NCBI RefSeq assembly: GCF_001941975.2
Contig: NZ_CP146991.1
Span: 1,392,501 to 1,456,500, forward strand
Reading direction: 5' to 3'
Source of the DNA: Sporomusa sphaeroides DSM 2875
Lineage (GTDB): Bacteria; Bacillota; Negativicutes; Sporomusales; Sporomusaceae
Length of the DNA: 64,000 nt
Shown: piece by piece, positions 27,626 to 36,219 of the stretch
Layout of the letters: the number at the start of each line of letters is the position of its first letter
How positions within the stretch are numbered: position 1 is the stretch's first letter
Made by a program: the position numbers and the translations under genes
The notes under the pieces: generated by a model
What the model was told of the DNA's origin: nothing
Databases searched by the model: none
What the model saw: the letters and a program-made list of their open reading frames with translations, nothing else

Positions 27626-27672
27626 AAAAGTGTCACTTGTGCGTGACACTTTTATGTGACACTTGTGAACAT
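27626..27672. promoter_or_regulatory. Candidate upstream activator sequence
   Basis: AAAAGTGTCAC (27626-27636) and GTGACACTTTT (27643-27653) form a perfect 11-bp inverted repeat with a 6-base spacer; a further GTGACACTTGTGAAC half-site follows at 27657-27670. The cluster lies 85 to 130 bases upstream of the -24/-12 promoter, the usual distance for an enhancer. The first hairpin could also act as a terminator. Confidence 0.55.
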
Positions 27673-27696
27673 ATTTAGGTACATGTAACAAAATCG

Positions 27697-27738
27697 TAAA
27701 GAACCAACTGCCCGAAAAGCAGCTGGTTCTTTACTTTT
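27697..27738 (+). terminator. Terminator of the activator gene
   Basis: TAAAGAACCAACTGC pairs with GCAGCTGGTTCTTTA with one bulge, 7-base loop, followed by CTTTTAT. Confidence 0.8.
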
Positions 27739-27755
27739 ATGGGACATTTTACCAT

Positions 27756-27771
27756 TGGTATAAATCTTGCA
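27756..27771 (+). promoter_or_regulatory. Sigma-54 (-24/-12) promoter
   Basis: TGGTATAAATCTTGCA fits the TGGCACGNNNNTTGCW consensus with the GG and GC doublets in correct spacing. It lies 78 bases before the first gene of the molybdenum operon and downstream of a sigma-54 activator gene. Confidence 0.75.
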
Positions 27772-27848
27772 ATGAATAATAGTACATACATAGTCAGGCA
27801 GCAAAGGCGGCTACTTACTCAGATTGTATTAGCTAAGGAGGATGGACG

Positions 27849-28874
27849 ATGAAAGTAGTTCCCGTATACCAGGCAGAAGGCATGGTCCTTTGCCATGATG
27901 TTACTGAAATTATTCCGGGAAAACGCAAGGGAAAGGCCTTCAGGAAAGGACATGTAATTCGACGGGACGATATACCCAGATTGCTGACTATTGGCAAAGA
28001 AAATATTTATGTCTGGGAAGTAAATGAGCAAACCCTGCACGAAAATGATGCCGCGCTCAGATTTGCGCAGGCAATAGCCGGTCCGGGTTTGTCGCTGGCC
28101 GAGGCTTCTGAGGGGAAAGTTGAAATAACAGCCAGTATTCGCGGCTTGCTAAAAATAAATGGCGAAGCACTGGAACGGATTAATGATATTGAGCAAGTGG
28201 CAGCAGCTACCTTGCATTCAAATCAAATAGTAGATGCCGGGAAAAAGGTGGCAGGCTGCAAAATTATTCCTTTGGTGATTGGCAATGAGAAGCTTAAGCA
28301 AATTGAGCAGATCGGTATTGACTGTTATCCGGTAGTGGAAGTCAAACCCTTACAGGCTTGCAAGGTGGGGGTGGTGACTACCGGCAGTGAAGTTTATCAT
28401 GGCCGGATTACAGATTGTTTTGGTCCGGTGCTGACAGATAAGTTTGAACGGTTGGGAAGTTCTGTTTTGCGTCAAGTGTTTGTACCTGATGATATTTCGA
28501 TGATATCCAAGGCCATTCACCGTTTGCTGGCAGAGGGGGCGGAGATGATTGTCACTACAGGCGGCATGTCTGTTGACCCTGATGATGTAACCCCATCCGG
28601 TATCCGGGCGGCAGGAGGCCAGATTGTTGCCTACGGTGCACCTACTTTACCTGGTGCCATGTTTATGCTGGCTTATTTCGGAACCGTTCCGGTTTTAGGC
28701 TTGCCTGGCTGTGTGATGTATCACAAAAGCACAATATTTGACTTGGTGGTTCCCCGCCTGTTAGCGGGTGAAGTACTGTCCAGGAAGGATATCATAAGGC
28801 TCGGGCATGGCGGGTTGTGCCTGGTGTGTGAAGAATGCCGTTATCCTGAATGCGGCTTTGGCAAGGGAAGCTGA
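27849..28874 (+). CDS. Molybdopterin-binding protein (MoeA/MogA-like)
   Basis: 341 aa. The C-terminal half (about 170-315) is a MogA/MoeA-type molybdopterin-binding domain (VGVVTTGSEVYHG, TTGGMSVDPDD, LGLPGCVM). The N-terminal half lacks the full MoeA arrangement. The C-terminus is Cys-rich (CLVCEECRYPECGFG), possibly a metal site. Proteins of this type sit beside xanthine-dehydrogenase-family genes and probably help insert or ferry the cofactor. AAGGAGGATGGACG precedes the ATG. First gene after the sigma-54 promoter. Confidence 0.82.
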   Translation: MKVVPVYQAEGMVLCHDVTEIIPGKRKGKAFRKGHVIRRDDIPRLLTIGKENIYVWEVNEQTLHENDAALRFAQAIAGPGLSLAEASEGKVEITASIRGLLKINGEALERINDIEQVAAATLHSNQIVDAGKKVAGCKIIPLVIGNEKLKQIEQIGIDCYPVVEVKPLQACKVGVVTTGSEVYHGRITDCFGPVLTDKFERLGSSVLRQVFVPDDISMISKAIHRLLAEGAEMIVTTGGMSVDPDDVTPSGIRAAGGQIVAYGAPTLPGAMFMLAYFGTVPVLGLPGCVMYHKSTIFDLVVPRLLAGEVLSRKDIIRLGHGGLCLVCEECRYPECGFGKGS

Positions 28875-28954
28875 TTTCATTTTGGGCGTATTTCGGGGAG
28901 GAGCAAATCCCCTGAAATATAGATTATTCAATAAGAAGGAGACGAGAAAAGCAG

Positions 28955-31711
28955 ATGCAAAAAAAAGTGCTGAATATCAATGGTTTGCCAAGAACCCTGA
29001 TTGTTGACCTTGAAGCCAGTCTGGCCAGTGTGCTCAGGGAACAACTACTGCTGACAGGTTGTAAAGTCGGCTGTAATCAAGGTCAATGCGGAACTTGCTC
29101 GATCATCATGGATGGCAGAGTGGTACGGTCCTGTGTTATGAAAATGAAGAGAGTTCCTGACGAAGCCAATATCACCACAATTGAAGGTTTGGCTACACCT
29201 ACCAATCTTCATCCGCTGCAGGTTGCCTGGATGGCTTACGGGTGCGCCCAATGCGGGTTCTGCAGCCCTGGCTTTATTTTGTCGGCCAAGGTCTTACTTG
29301 ACGAAAACCCGAATCCATCAAGAGAAGAGATTCGCGACTGGTTCCAGAAGCACCGCAACGCTTGCCGCTGCACCGGTTATAAGCCGCTGGTCGATGCCGT
29401 TATGGCAGCCGCTAAGGTTATTCGCGGTGAAATGAGGAAAGAAGACCTGTTGTACCAGCCTGTAGGCAATAAGATTTACGGCACTACCTATCATCGTCCG
29501 TCCGCCTTGCAGAAAGTCACCGGCACCTGGGATTTCGGCGCCGATGTTGCCCTGCAGATGCCTGCCGGAACGCTGCGCTTAGCGCTTGTTCAGGCAGAAG
29601 TATCTCATGCAAATATTAAAGGCATTGACACCACGGAAGCCGAAAAAATGCCTGGTGTTTACAAAGTTGTTACCCACAAGGATGTCAAAGGCAAAAACCG
29701 TATCACCGGCCTGATTACCTTCCCGACCAATAAAGGTGACGGCTGGGATCGCCCCATTTTGTGCGACGAGAAAGTATTCCAATATGGTGATGCAATTGCC
29801 ATAGTTTGTGCCGATACTGAAGAACATGCCAGAGAAGCCGCCCAAAAAGTCAAGGTTGATCTGGAAGTATTGCCTGCCTATATGAGCGCGCCGGCAGCCA
29901 TGGCACCTGATGCTATCGATATTCATCCCGGCGTGCCTAATACTTACTTTGAGCAAGGGGTCGTCAAGGGTGAGGACACCAAACCCATCATGCAGGACCC
30001 TAATGTTGTGACAGTAGAAGTTAATACCTACTGCAGCCGTCAGCCTCATCTGGTGCTGGAACCTGACTGCGGTTGCGCCTATTATGATGAAGAAGGACGT
30101 CTGACCGTTCATTCCAAGAGTATCGCGTTGCATTTGCACCATGCTATGATTTGCCCCGGTATTGGTATTGAGCCGGAAAAACTTCGTCTTGTCGCCAACC
30201 CCACAGGCGCGACTTTCGGCTATAAGTTCAGCCCGACAAATGAAGCGCTGCTGGCTGTTGCTTGTATGGCTACAGGCAAACCGGTATCCCTGAACTTCAA
30301 TATGTACCAAATGATTACTTATACCGGTAAACGCTCACCTGTCTTTATGAAATGCAAGCTGGCTGCCGACAAAACAGGCAAACTGCTGGCTATGGAAACA
30401 GACTGGGCAATGGATCATGGTCCCTACAGCGAGTTCGGTGATTTGGCAACTCTGCGTCAAGCCCAGTTTACCGGTGCCGGCTACGAGATTCCCAATATTC
30501 GCGGCAAAGGACGCACCGTATGCACCAATCATGCATGGGGTTCTGCTTTCCGCGCTTACGGTTCGCCGCAAGCCTTCCTGGCTTCGGAAATTGCCATGGA
30601 CGAATTGGCAGAGAAACTCGGCATGGATCCGCTGGAATTGCGCTTTAAAAATATTTATCGTCCGGGTGCCACTACACCGACGCAGCAAGTACCGGAAGTG
30701 TTCTGCTTTGAGAGTATGTTCAACACCCTCCGGCCGCTTTGGGAAGAAGCCAAAAAGCGTTGCCAGGAGCTCTCCACACCTGAGAAAAAACGCGGTGTAG
30801 GCCTGTCACTGGGTATCTACGGCTGCGGGCTTGACGGTCCTGACGGTTCGGTGGCCTGGATAGAACTGAACAAAGATGGCACCATTAGTGTCGGTTCCTC
30901 CTGGCAAGACCATGGCCAGGGCGCAGACCTTGCCGCTTTAACCCATGCTCATGAAACCCTGCGGCAAATGGGTATCACCCCGGAACAAATCAAACTTGTG
31001 ATGAATGATATGGCCTTTACTCCGGCCAGCGGCCCGTCTGGCGGCAGCCGGCAAAATGTAATGACAGGCAATGCCATTCGTGTTGGCTGCGAAATGCTGG
31101 TCAATGCCATGCGTAAGCCTGACGGCACCTATCGCACTTATGACGAAATGGTTGCCGAAAATATTCCGCTTCGCTATGACGGCAAATGGGCGGCCTCAAT
31201 GTGTACTGACTGCAATCCTGATACTGCCAAAGGTGATCCGTTTGCAGTGTACATGTATGAAGTATTTATGCCAGAAGTTGAAGTGGACATGAAGACAGGT
31301 AAAGCCAGAGTGGTCAAATTTACAACGGTTGCCGATATTGGCACACTTACCAATAAGGCGACTACTGATGGCCAAATTTATGGCGGTTTGGCACAAGGCA
31401 TCGGCCTGGCTTTGACCGAGGACTTCGAAGATCTGCAAAAGCATACTAATTTAGTGGCTTGTGGCTTCCCATTCATCCAGGATATTCCGGATGACATAGA
31501 CATCATTTATAATATCTCACCGCGTGAGCATGGCCCGTATGGTGCCGCCGGTGTAGGCGAAGGCCCGCTTACTGCTCCGCATCCTGCTGTTCTTAACGCC
31601 ATTTATAATGCTTGTGGCGTACGGGTTTATGCAGTACCGGCACTGCCCGAAAAAATTAAAGCAGGTCTGGAAGCACTGGCTGCCAAAGAACAAGCGGCCG
31701 GCAGCAAATAA
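28955..31711 (+). CDS. mop: MOP-type molybdenum aldehyde oxidoreductase
   Basis: Single-chain xanthine-oxidase-family enzyme without an FAD domain; oxidises aldehydes to acids. 918 aa. The two [2Fe-2S] sites use Cys40/45/48/60 and Cys100/103/137/139, the same numbers as Desulfovibrio gigas MOP, and the catalytic Glu in GVGEGPLTAP falls at 869 as in that enzyme. Molybdopterin motifs such as GPSGGSRQNV are present. AAGGAGACGAG precedes the ATG. Followed by a long palindrome and then the electron-transfer and maturation genes. Natural aldehyde unknown. Confidence 0.95.
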   Translation: MQKKVLNINGLPRTLIVDLEASLASVLREQLLLTGCKVGCNQGQCGTCSIIMDGRVVRSCVMKMKRVPDEANITTIEGLATPTNLHPLQVAWMAYGCAQCGFCSPGFILSAKVLLDENPNPSREEIRDWFQKHRNACRCTGYKPLVDAVMAAAKVIRGEMRKEDLLYQPVGNKIYGTTYHRPSALQKVTGTWDFGADVALQMPAGTLRLALVQAEVSHANIKGIDTTEAEKMPGVYKVVTHKDVKGKNRITGLITFPTNKGDGWDRPILCDEKVFQYGDAIAIVCADTEEHAREAAQKVKVDLEVLPAYMSAPAAMAPDAIDIHPGVPNTYFEQGVVKGEDTKPIMQDPNVVTVEVNTYCSRQPHLVLEPDCGCAYYDEEGRLTVHSKSIALHLHHAMICPGIGIEPEKLRLVANPTGATFGYKFSPTNEALLAVACMATGKPVSLNFNMYQMITYTGKRSPVFMKCKLAADKTGKLLAMETDWAMDHGPYSEFGDLATLRQAQFTGAGYEIPNIRGKGRTVCTNHAWGSAFRAYGSPQAFLASEIAMDELAEKLGMDPLELRFKNIYRPGATTPTQQVPEVFCFESMFNTLRPLWEEAKKRCQELSTPEKKRGVGLSLGIYGCGLDGPDGSVAWIELNKDGTISVGSSWQDHGQGADLAALTHAHETLRQMGITPEQIKLVMNDMAFTPASGPSGGSRQNVMTGNAIRVGCEMLVNAMRKPDGTYRTYDEMVAENIPLRYDGKWAASMCTDCNPDTAKGDPFAVYMYEVFMPEVEVDMKTGKARVVKFTTVADIGTLTNKATTDGQIYGGLAQGIGLALTEDFEDLQKHTNLVACGFPFIQDIPDDIDIIYNISPREHGPYGAAGVGEGPLTAPHPAVLNAIYNACGVRVYAVPALPEKIKAGLEALAAKEQAAGSK

Positions 31712-31732
31712 ACAACTAAGCAATAGTGCTTT

Positions 31733-31824
31733 TCTAAAACGGACTGGAAAGCCGCGAGTATCTTGTGTCACTTAAAATTTGAGATTAGGTGACACAAGGT
31801 ACTAGGCTTTCCGTTCGTTTTAGA
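31733..31824. repeat. Long imperfect palindrome after mop
   Basis: Three nested arm pairs: TCTAAAACG/CGTTTTAGA, GGAAAGCC/GGCTTTCC and CTTGTGTCAC/GTGACACAAG, with a 17-base centre. The inner arms repeat the GTGTCAC/GTGACAC motif of the enhancer candidate at 27626. It may be a terminator, a processing site, or a second activator-binding site. Confidence 0.65.
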
Positions 31825-31855
31825 ATTTCTCCATACCTGGGAGAGGATGGTTCAC

Positions 31856-34162
31856 ATGGATCAAAAAGTATTGCGTCAACGGGAAGCGAAGTGTGTACAG
31901 GAAAGTCCGCCCGGCTGTACTGCCAGATGTCCTGTTCATGTCGATGTCCGGGGTATGGCTAAGGCTGTACGCAAGGAAGATTACACGGCAGGCTTTGCTT
32001 TGTTTCACAGAATGATTCCTTTTCCGGGAATTATCAGCAGGATTTGCGACCAGCCCTGTCGACAGGGGTGCAAACGTAACGAAATTGATGAGCCAATTTT
32101 TATCAGAGCGTTAGAGCAGGCTTGTGTGGACAATAACAGCACAATACCCAATGTTTTATTGCCACCGGCCAAAAAACAGAAAGTGGCCATTGTGGGTGCC
32201 GGTCTGAGCGGTTTGACGGTGGCTGTTGAGCTTGGACGCAAGGGTTACCAGCTGGTCATTTTTGAAGCGACAGATCGCCTGGGAGGAAGTATCTGGGGGA
32301 TCCCCGCCGAACAGTTGCCCCGGGAAGTGATTCATGCTGATTTTTTCATCCTCGGGAAATTTCCCTTTACGCTTCACTATACTACGCGTATTGTAGCCTT
32401 ACATAGTATCTATGACGATTTTGATGCCATCTATTTGGGGACAGGGGCAGGGCAAATACCTGCTGCAGACTTCGGTCTTGCTTTGGACGAAGACGGCAGA
32501 ATTGAAGTGGATGCGGTCTCTTTGGCAACAAGTGACAGCAAGGTTTTTGCCGGTGGCAGTCTGCGCCGTGCATACGGAGATTCATCACCCATTGCCTCGG
32601 TTGCCGATGGTAAAATTGCCGCCATTTCAATTGACAGACTGTTCCAAAAGGCATCCCTTACGGCTAACCGGGAGAATGAGGGACCCTTTGATACTTTGCT
32701 TTATACCAATATTAAAGGAATAGAGCCTGAACCGATGGTGCTGCCAGCCCACTCTGGCGGTTATACCCGGGAGGAAGCCGGTCGGGAAGCCAATCGCTGT
32801 TTGTTATGCGAATGTCTGGAATGTGTAAAGGCGTGCGAGTATCTGGCTCACTACCGGGGGTATCCCAAACGGTATGTGCGTGAAGTATACAATAATTTAT
32901 CCATTGTTATGGGAATCCATCATGCCAATAAAATGATTAACTCCTGCAGTCTGTGCGGTCTTTGTGAAGAAATTTGCCCAGGTAATTTGAACATGGGTGA
33001 AGTTTGCCAGCAAGCGCGGCAAATGATGGTGGAGAAAGGGAAGATGCCCCCGTCAGCTCATGATTTTGCCTTACGGGATATGCGGTTTAGTAGTAGTGAA
33101 AAATTTGCGCTTACCAGGCATCAGCCAGGGTATGCGGCAAGTGAACTGGTGTTTTATCCCGGCTGCCAGTTAGCGGCCTCATCACCGCAGTATGTACAGC
33201 AGATGTATAAGTTTTTATGTGAAAGGCTGGACGGCGGCGTCGGGTTAATGTTGGGTTGTTGCGGGGCACCGGCCAGTTGGGCCGGGCAAGAAGGGCTATT
33301 TGAGGAAACTATGCAAAGCCTGGAAAATAACTGGCGTGTCTTGGGAAGTCCCAGGATCATAGCCGGTTGTCCGACCTGTTATAGCTTATTTAACCAGCAT
33401 TTGCCGGATAGGCCGGCAGAAAGTCTGTGGACTTTATTAGAGCGCATTGGTTTGCCTGAGCCAGCCCGGCTGCAGGATACTCCGCAAACCTTGGCCATCC
33501 ATGACAGCTGTACCACCAGATATGATACAGCACTTCAGGGCAGTGTGCGAACACTTTTGGGCCAGTTAGGATATTCATGGGAAGAATTGCCTTTTAACCG
33601 TGAACAGACTAACTGCTGCGGCTATGGGGGTCTGATGCTTTATGCCAATAAGGAGGTTGCGCATAAGGTGATAGACAGGCGGATTAAGGAAAGCGAATTG
33701 GATTATCTCGCCTACTGTGCCATGTGCCGGGATAATTTTGCCGGTCAGGGAAAACGTACCTACCATCTTCTGGACCTTATTTGGGGAAATGGGCAGGAAG
33801 AACTGGCCGCACAAACGGGTCCAGGCTATTCAGAGCGTCAGGACAACCGGGCCAAATTAAAACAAACCCTGCTGCGGGAGGTTTGGGGGGAAGAGGTGGA
33901 GGCCATGCCGGCAACGGTTAAGGTTACTGTTCCGCAAGCTGTGCTTGCAGTTATGGAAGAGCGGCAGATTCTTGTCGAGGATGTGGCTAAGGTGATTGAG
34001 CATGCGGAAGGTACCGGCAGTAAACTCCGGCATGGTGAAAACGGCCATTATATAGCGTATTTTCAACCGGCCAGTGTGACCTATTGGGTAGAATACTCGC
34101 CACAAGGGGACGGCTTTGTTGTCCATAATGCTTATTGCCATCGATTGGAAATTACTGGATAG
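31856..34162 (+). CDS. GltD/HdrD-like iron-sulfur flavoprotein
   Basis: About 768 aa. An N-terminal 4Fe-4S helical domain as in GltD (CTARCPVHVD, CDQPCRQGC), then FAD-binding GAGLSGL near 113 and the closing FAD segment VFAGGSLRRAYGDSS. Only about 140 residues separate these, so the inserted NAD(P) domain of GltD seems absent. Next come two 4Fe-4S motifs (CLLCECLECVKAC, CSLCGLCEEICPG) and two CCG domains of HdrB/HdrD type (GCCGAPASW, NCCGYGGL). A C-terminal extension (690-768) is unassigned. Probably accepts electrons from the aldehyde oxidoreductase. GGGAGAGG favours ATG 31856 over 31847. Confidence 0.85.
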   Translation: MDQKVLRQREAKCVQESPPGCTARCPVHVDVRGMAKAVRKEDYTAGFALFHRMIPFPGIISRICDQPCRQGCKRNEIDEPIFIRALEQACVDNNSTIPNVLLPPAKKQKVAIVGAGLSGLTVAVELGRKGYQLVIFEATDRLGGSIWGIPAEQLPREVIHADFFILGKFPFTLHYTTRIVALHSIYDDFDAIYLGTGAGQIPAADFGLALDEDGRIEVDAVSLATSDSKVFAGGSLRRAYGDSSPIASVADGKIAAISIDRLFQKASLTANRENEGPFDTLLYTNIKGIEPEPMVLPAHSGGYTREEAGREANRCLLCECLECVKACEYLAHYRGYPKRYVREVYNNLSIVMGIHHANKMINSCSLCGLCEEICPGNLNMGEVCQQARQMMVEKGKMPPSAHDFALRDMRFSSSEKFALTRHQPGYAASELVFYPGCQLAASSPQYVQQMYKFLCERLDGGVGLMLGCCGAPASWAGQEGLFEETMQSLENNWRVLGSPRIIAGCPTCYSLFNQHLPDRPAESLWTLLERIGLPEPARLQDTPQTLAIHDSCTTRYDTALQGSVRTLLGQLGYSWEELPFNREQTNCCGYGGLMLYANKEVAHKVIDRRIKESELDYLAYCAMCRDNFAGQGKRTYHLLDLIWGNGQEELAAQTGPGYSERQDNRAKLKQTLLREVWGEEVEAMPATVKVTVPQAVLAVMEERQILVEDVAKVIEHAEGTGSKLRHGENGHYIAYFQPASVTYWVEYSPQGDGFVVHNAYCHRLEITG

Positions 34163-34172
34163 TGGAGGAACT

Positions 34173-34382
34173 ATGAGTAAACCGACAGAACAGCAGCCGG
34201 TCAATATTATTTGTGTTACCTGCGGCATCAGCCTGACTCTGGGGAAAGTAACCCTGTCATATCTTGGCAGCAGTTTTCCGGTTGAATTATACAAATGTTC
34301 TCAATGTGGCCTGGTGTACATTCCGGAGGATCTGGCCAATGGCAAGATGCAGCAGGTGGAAGCGGCACTGGAGGATAAATGA
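34173..34382 (+). CDS. Small zinc-ribbon-like redox protein (DVU_1557-like)
   Basis: 69 aa with two CxxC pairs, CVTC near 15 and CSQC near 44, a rubredoxin-like or zinc-ribbon arrangement. Start at ATG 34173 after GTGGAGGA. It overlaps the methyltransferase gene by 4 bases (ATGA), so translation is coupled. A homologous small protein is, from memory, part of the Desulfovibrio vulgaris DVU_155x cluster. Function unknown. Confidence 0.78.
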   Translation: MSKPTEQQPVNIICVTCGISLTLGKVTLSYLGSSFPVELYKCSQCGLVYIPEDLANGKMQQVEAALEDK

Positions 34383-34987
34383 TGCTGCATCCGGGCGGGA
34401 TTACGTTAACAAAACAGGTTGTTGGCTATTGTGCCTTTGCTCCCGGCGCCAAGGTGCTTGATGTTGGCTGCGGCACCGGTATGACTGTGGAATATTTACA
34501 TACTGCCTGCCGGTTGGCAGCCGTCGGGGTGGATGTATCACCAGTCCGGCTGAGGCAGGGGAGAAAGCGGGCGCCGGATTTGCCGCTCATCCAGGCCGCA
34601 GGTGAAAGTTTGCCTTTTGCCGACGCTTCCTTTGCGGGAGTGATCGCCGAGTGCAGTTTGTCAGTTATGCAGGACGCCGCTGCAGTGCTGGTTGAAATTA
34701 GCCGGATTTTGGTGCCTGGAGGAAAACTGGCGATAACCGATGTGTACTTACCGGCTTCCACTTTGGCAGCCGGGTATATGAATGATAAACAATTAAAAAA
34801 GATGCTGGCGGAAAACGGATTCCGTATTATTATCTGGGAGGACTGTTCTGCCTTTTTGCGGGAGTTTGTTGCCGGCTACATTATGGAACATGGCTCGGCG
34901 GCAGAGCTTTGGCCGTGCACGATAGCCCCAAAAACGAAAGTAGGATATTTTTTACTGGTGGCTGAAAAATGGAAAGCGAAAGGATGA
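34379..34987 (+). CDS. Class I SAM-dependent methyltransferase (DVU_1556-like)
   Basis: 202 aa. SAM-binding motif VLDVGCGTGMTV near 28-39, acidic strand-2 end (VGVDVS) and motif with PFADASFAGV. Rossmann methyltransferase of UbiE/BioC style. The substrate is unknown; membership of the aldehyde oxidoreductase operon suggests a cofactor or a product of the enzyme. Coupled to the previous gene by the ATGA overlap. Confidence 0.85.
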   Translation: MMLHPGGITLTKQVVGYCAFAPGAKVLDVGCGTGMTVEYLHTACRLAAVGVDVSPVRLRQGRKRAPDLPLIQAAGESLPFADASFAGVIAECSLSVMQDAAAVLVEISRILVPGGKLAITDVYLPASTLAAGYMNDKQLKKMLAENGFRIIIWEDCSAFLREFVAGYIMEHGSAAELWPCTIAPKTKVGYFLLVAEKWKAKG

Positions 34988-34993
34988 ATTGCT

Positions 34994-35167
34994 TTGGAGA
35001 ACAAAATCTGTCCACGCTGTAGTAAAGAAATAACTGACAATGATCCCCTGTACCAGTGCTGCCGGTGTTTTAGCGTTTATTGCAAGAACTGTGAGGATAC
35101 CAATGAGGGGCGGAGCTGTCCGCAATGCAGAATGGGATCCCGTTTGATACTTTCAGCAGTAAAATAA
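34994..35167 (+). CDS. 57-aa four-CxxC zinc protein
   Basis: Short gene starting at a TTG, nine bases after AAAGGA and six bases past the methyltransferase stop. The product has four Cys pairs in order: CPRC (6-9), CCRC, CKNC and CPQC (about 43-46), a zinc-binding treble-clef or RING-like pattern. Tight spacing in the operon and the regular Cys pattern support it as real. No named family. Confidence 0.7.
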   Translation: MENKICPRCSKEITDNDPLYQCCRCFSVYCKNCEDTNEGRSCPQCRMGSRLILSAVK

Positions 35168-35188
35168 GAAGCTTTTGGAGGCTCGGGA

Positions 35189-35437
35189 ATGGAAAGAGAG
35201 ATTTTGCTGGATAAAATTGAAGCCGACTGGATTACTATCGAAGTGATTGATAAAACCACAGGGAAAACATTTCGACGCAATTTGCCGGTGAAATATCTGG
35301 AAACCGATAATGGCGTTGCTTTATTTGGCGAAACACTGGAAGGCAAGCCGGCGCAAATACATTTTTTGTCGGAGGCCGCCCTTGCCAAAATTAATGATTT
35401 GACCGGTAAAGGACCTGACTGTGCCCGATGTGACTAA
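35189..35437 (+). CDS. Hypothetical 82-aa operon protein
   Basis: Not recognised. Beta-rich small protein with a C-terminal GPDCARCD, so one CxxC. TTTGGAGG ribosome site. 21 bases after the four-CxxC gene and 14 before the XdhC-type gene; same operon. Confidence 0.7.
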   Translation: MEREILLDKIEADWITIEVIDKTTGKTFRRNLPVKYLETDNGVALFGETLEGKPAQIHFLSEAALAKINDLTGKGPDCARCD

Positions 35438-35451
35438 AAGGAGGAGTTGGG

Positions 35452-36219
35452 ATGAGCTTTCATGAGCTGCAGGCGGCGATGGATAACGGGAATGCAGCAG
35501 ATATCCTTACAGTTATTGACAGTACCTCAGGCTCCCCCAGCCCAATTGGGCAAATGATCATTATTCAGGCCGACGGAACGGTGTCAGGGCAGCTAGAGAC
35601 ATTGGTTATGGAAAATATATTACATATAGTGCAAACAACGGTGTGGACTAAGCCGGTAACCATTTCAGTTGAGGATGGGCTTGGCAATACTTACCGGCTG
35701 TTTTGGGATAGAATGGTAAAGAAGTTTAGCGCCATCGTATTTGGCGGCGGGCATATCAGCCAACCATTGGTTCAAATTCTTTCACTAATGGGTTTTGAAG
35801 TAACAGTTATTGATGACCGTCCGGAATTTGCCAATACCGCCAGATTTCCCGGAGCGTACCGGGTAATTTGTCAGCAGTTTCAACTTGTCGTGAAAGAATT
35901 GACAGTGGACAATGAAACGGCTGTTATCATTGTAACTCGCGGCCACCGCTATGATATGGACTGCCTGCGCGCTGTTATGGGCAGCGATGCCCGGTATTTG
36001 GGCATGATTGGCAGTCGGAAACGCATAAGGGAAATTATTACGCTCATAAAGGAGGAAGGAGCGCCGGCAGATCTGGAAACACGGCTGCGCGCGCCCATTG
36101 GTCTTGACCTTAAAGCCGAAACTCCTGCGGAAATAGCACTGAGTATTGCGGCCGAAGTGGTGTCCGTTTTTCGCAATGGGTCTGGTCGCCCGCTGAGTGA
36201 GTATAAGGAGGCGTTCTAA
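35452..36219 (+). CDS. XdhC-family maturation protein with degenerate N-domain
   Basis: 255 aa. XdhC proteins bind and sulfurate molybdenum cofactor before insertion into xanthine-oxidase-family enzymes. The C-terminal Rossmann domain is intact (FGGGHISQPL near 102, VIDDRPEFAN, VTRGHRYD, GMIGSRKR). The N-terminal domain is eroded: GSPSPIGQM replaces GSxPRxxGxxM and GTxGGGxxE is absent. The next gene supplies a canonical N-domain alone. AAAGGAGGAG ribosome site; stop overlaps the next start (TAATG). Confidence 0.88.
   Translation: MSFHELQAAMDNGNAADILTVIDSTSGSPSPIGQMIIIQADGTVSGQLETLVMENILHIVQTTVWTKPVTISVEDGLGNTYRLFWDRMVKKFSAIVFGGGHISQPLVQILSLMGFEVTVIDDRPEFANTARFPGAYRVICQQFQLVVKELTVDNETAVIIVTRGHRYDMDCLRAVMGSDARYLGMIGSRKRIREIITLIKEEGAPADLETRLRAPIGLDLKAETPAEIALSIAAEVVSVFRNGSGRPLSEYKEAF

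Noticed and set aside
29579-30310. 243-aa minus-strand frame
   Set aside because: Lies wholly inside the aldehyde oxidoreductase gene, antisense, with no recognisable product.
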